Assembly (NCBI RefSeq): GCF_001641335.1
Contig: NZ_LVEM01000002.1
Span: 363,755 to 427,754 of the forward strand
DNA: 64,000 nucleotides
Direction of reading: 5' to 3'
Source: Bradyrhizobium stylosanthis
GTDB lineage: Bacteria > Pseudomonadota > Alphaproteobacteria > Rhizobiales > Xanthobacteraceae
Shown: positions 63,160 through 64,000 of the stretch, piece by piece
Numbering within the stretch: the first letter of the stretch is position 1
Layout: the number at the start of each line of letters is the position of its first letter
Notes under the pieces: model-generated
Databases searched by the model: none
Seen by the model: the letters and a program-made list of their open reading frames with translations, nothing else
Told to the model about the DNA's origin: nothing
Program-made: the position numbers and the translations under genes

Positions 63160-63785
63160 CACGTATCATCACCGGGTTGAGCGGCTTTGCTCTTGTCACG
63201 GCATTCGTCGCCGGCTTGTCGATCTTCGATCAGGCGCAGGCGCAACCAAGATGCCCGGAGGGCAGGACTGCAAATGGTGGCTGCGTCAATGGCGGCCTCG
63301 CCAGGTCGATGCGCCAGCGAGCAATCATCTTCTCGCAGCCCAAACTGTCCTATACCGGCGCGCCGGTCTCGCAGAGCCGCGGCGACAGCCAGGACACCAA
63401 CACCCCGAGGTCGATCGAGCGGTCCTACGACAAATACGGGCCGCCTCCGCCGCAGCCCCTGCCGGCGGTGGTTCCGACCCTGCCGCCAACGCCTCCACCG
63501 CCTGTCACGTCCGACAGGCGGCTCAAGCGCGATATTTCGCGGCTCGGATGCCTCGACAGCGGCATCTGCCTCTACCGGTTTCGCTATCTCTGGGACGACA
63601 CGTTCTATGTCGGCGTGATGGCCCAGGAGGTCGAGCGGATCGTGCCCAATGCCGTGGTGCACGGCCCCGACGGCTATCTTCGGGTCCGTTACGACCTGCT
63701 CGGACTGCAGTTCCGCAGCTGGAGCGATCAAGAGACCACCAGGCCTCGCCGGGGTGCCGCCAATCCCGGGTTAAGCCAGCCTTAG
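63156..63785 (+). CDS. exported protein with S74-type intramolecular chaperone domain
   Basis: The 209-residue protein has a TTG start at 63156 overlapping the barrel stop. Signal peptide (GFALVTAFVAGLSIFDQAQA), a Cys-containing segment (PRCPEGRTANGGCVN), a Pro-rich linker (GPPPPQPLPAVVPTLPPTPP) and a C-terminal Peptidase_S74-like domain (SDRRLKRDISRLG...YLWDDTFYVGVMAQEVERIV). Ser119 and Lys124 of the SDxxxK motif are retained. In phage fibres this domain assembles a trimer and then cuts itself off. Confidence 0.78.
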   Translation: MTRIITGLSGFALVTAFVAGLSIFDQAQAQPRCPEGRTANGGCVNGGLARSMRQRAIIFSQPKLSYTGAPVSQSRGDSQDTNTPRSIERSYDKYGPPPPQPLPAVVPTLPPTPPPPVTSDRRLKRDISRLGCLDSGICLYRFRYLWDDTFYVGVMAQEVERIVPNAVVHGPDGYLRVRYDLLGLQFRSWSDQETTRPRRGAANPGLSQP

Positions 63786-63882
63786 CGAATGCCTCCTAGG
63801 CTCGCTGCCGTCCATTTCCCTGCTCCCTGGCGGTCCGCTTTCCTGGAGCCGGTCATTTTGCGGCAAACAAGAGCGTTTTCGA
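63786..63882. other. intergenic region before the HAD-UbiA-like gene
   Basis: Short non-coding gap without obvious promoter or terminator. Confidence 0.4.
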
Positions 63883-64000
63883 ATGGAGCAGCCTGCCTGG
63901 CAGCACGTTTCCAGCGCGCCCGAGCGGTCGGCAGCGCCGGCGGCTGCGCGGACGCTCGTCATCGATCTCGAAGGCGCCCTGCTGCGTTCCGAGCTCTTGA
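63883..64000 (+). CDS. HAD-domain / UbiA-type prenyltransferase, N-terminal fragment only
   Basis: Only 39 residues are visible. ARTLVIDLEGALLRSELL resembles the first HAD motif (DLDGTLLxxDLL) that begins bacterial HAD-UbiA fusion proteins; the second Asp is Glu here. The full protein would attach a prenyl chain to a sugar or aromatic acceptor. The call is tentative because the UbiA part is beyond the right edge. Confidence 0.5.
   Translation, partial: MEQPAWQHVSSAPERSAAPAAARTLVIDLEGALLRSELL

Noticed and set aside
61845..63785. 646-residue frame through the barrel gene
   Set aside because: Only the last third matches real protein; the first part is a shadow of the barrel, and the S74 protein starts at a TTG at 63156.

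Overview
The window looks like the chromosome of a Bradyrhizobium-type alphaproteobacterium (inference). It is GC-rich, the core genes read like Rhizobiales orthologues (pheST, rplT/rpmI/infC, queG, uppP, a NikR/CopA/CsoR metal cluster), and the intergenic spaces are full of short palindromic repeats typical of that group.

Positions 1 to about 31,000 are most of an integrated tailed-phage genome that runs off the left edge. From left to right: a leftward head and packaging module (prohead protease-capsid fusion, a second capsid paralogue, an unknown gene, HNH nuclease, large and small terminase, ParB-DNA methyltransferase); a rightward type I restriction-modification operon (hsdM-hsdS-hsdR); two small rightward cargo genes; a leftward replication and regulation module (helicase-primase split from its zinc ribbon, replication initiator-like protein with internal repeats, RuvC-like resolvase, and homologues of the host cell-cycle proteins GapR and GcrA); a divergent control region; and a rightward early operon of about 25 tightly overlapping small genes, led by a RecE-like exonuclease and a RecT-like annealing protein and including a tRNA-Phe gene. 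The operon ends at a terminator that faces the leftward tyrosine integrase. Tail, portal and lysis genes are not visible and presumably lie beyond the left edge. Two small early genes look frameshifted.

From about 31,100 to 55,250 lies ordinary chromosome: nikR, copA and csoR with a recognisable operator; a papain-like hydrolase; a Tat-exported amine oxidase; a TauE/SafE permease; pheS-pheT; rplT-rpmI and an AUU-started infC separated by a secreted-protein gene; hydrolase, SnoaL-like, thioesterase, queG and FzlA-like GST genes; uppP followed by a DprE1/DprE2-like pair; an NDUFA9-like dehydrogenase; tRNA-Leu(CAG); and an MFS transporter. Several palindromic repeat families sit between these genes.

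From 55,350 to the right edge is an accessory surface region. A very large leftward SARP-cyclase-ATPase-TPR regulator, whose cyclase domain has lost its metal-binding aspartates, is divergent from a cassette of exported proteins: a YadA-like trimeric autotransporter with a 16-residue head repeat, a small periplasmic protein, a proline-rich peptide, an outer-membrane beta-barrel and a secreted protein ending in an S74-type intramolecular chaperone domain. The window ends inside a HAD-UbiA-type gene. This cassette and the phage's cell-cycle homologues are the least ordinary parts of the window.
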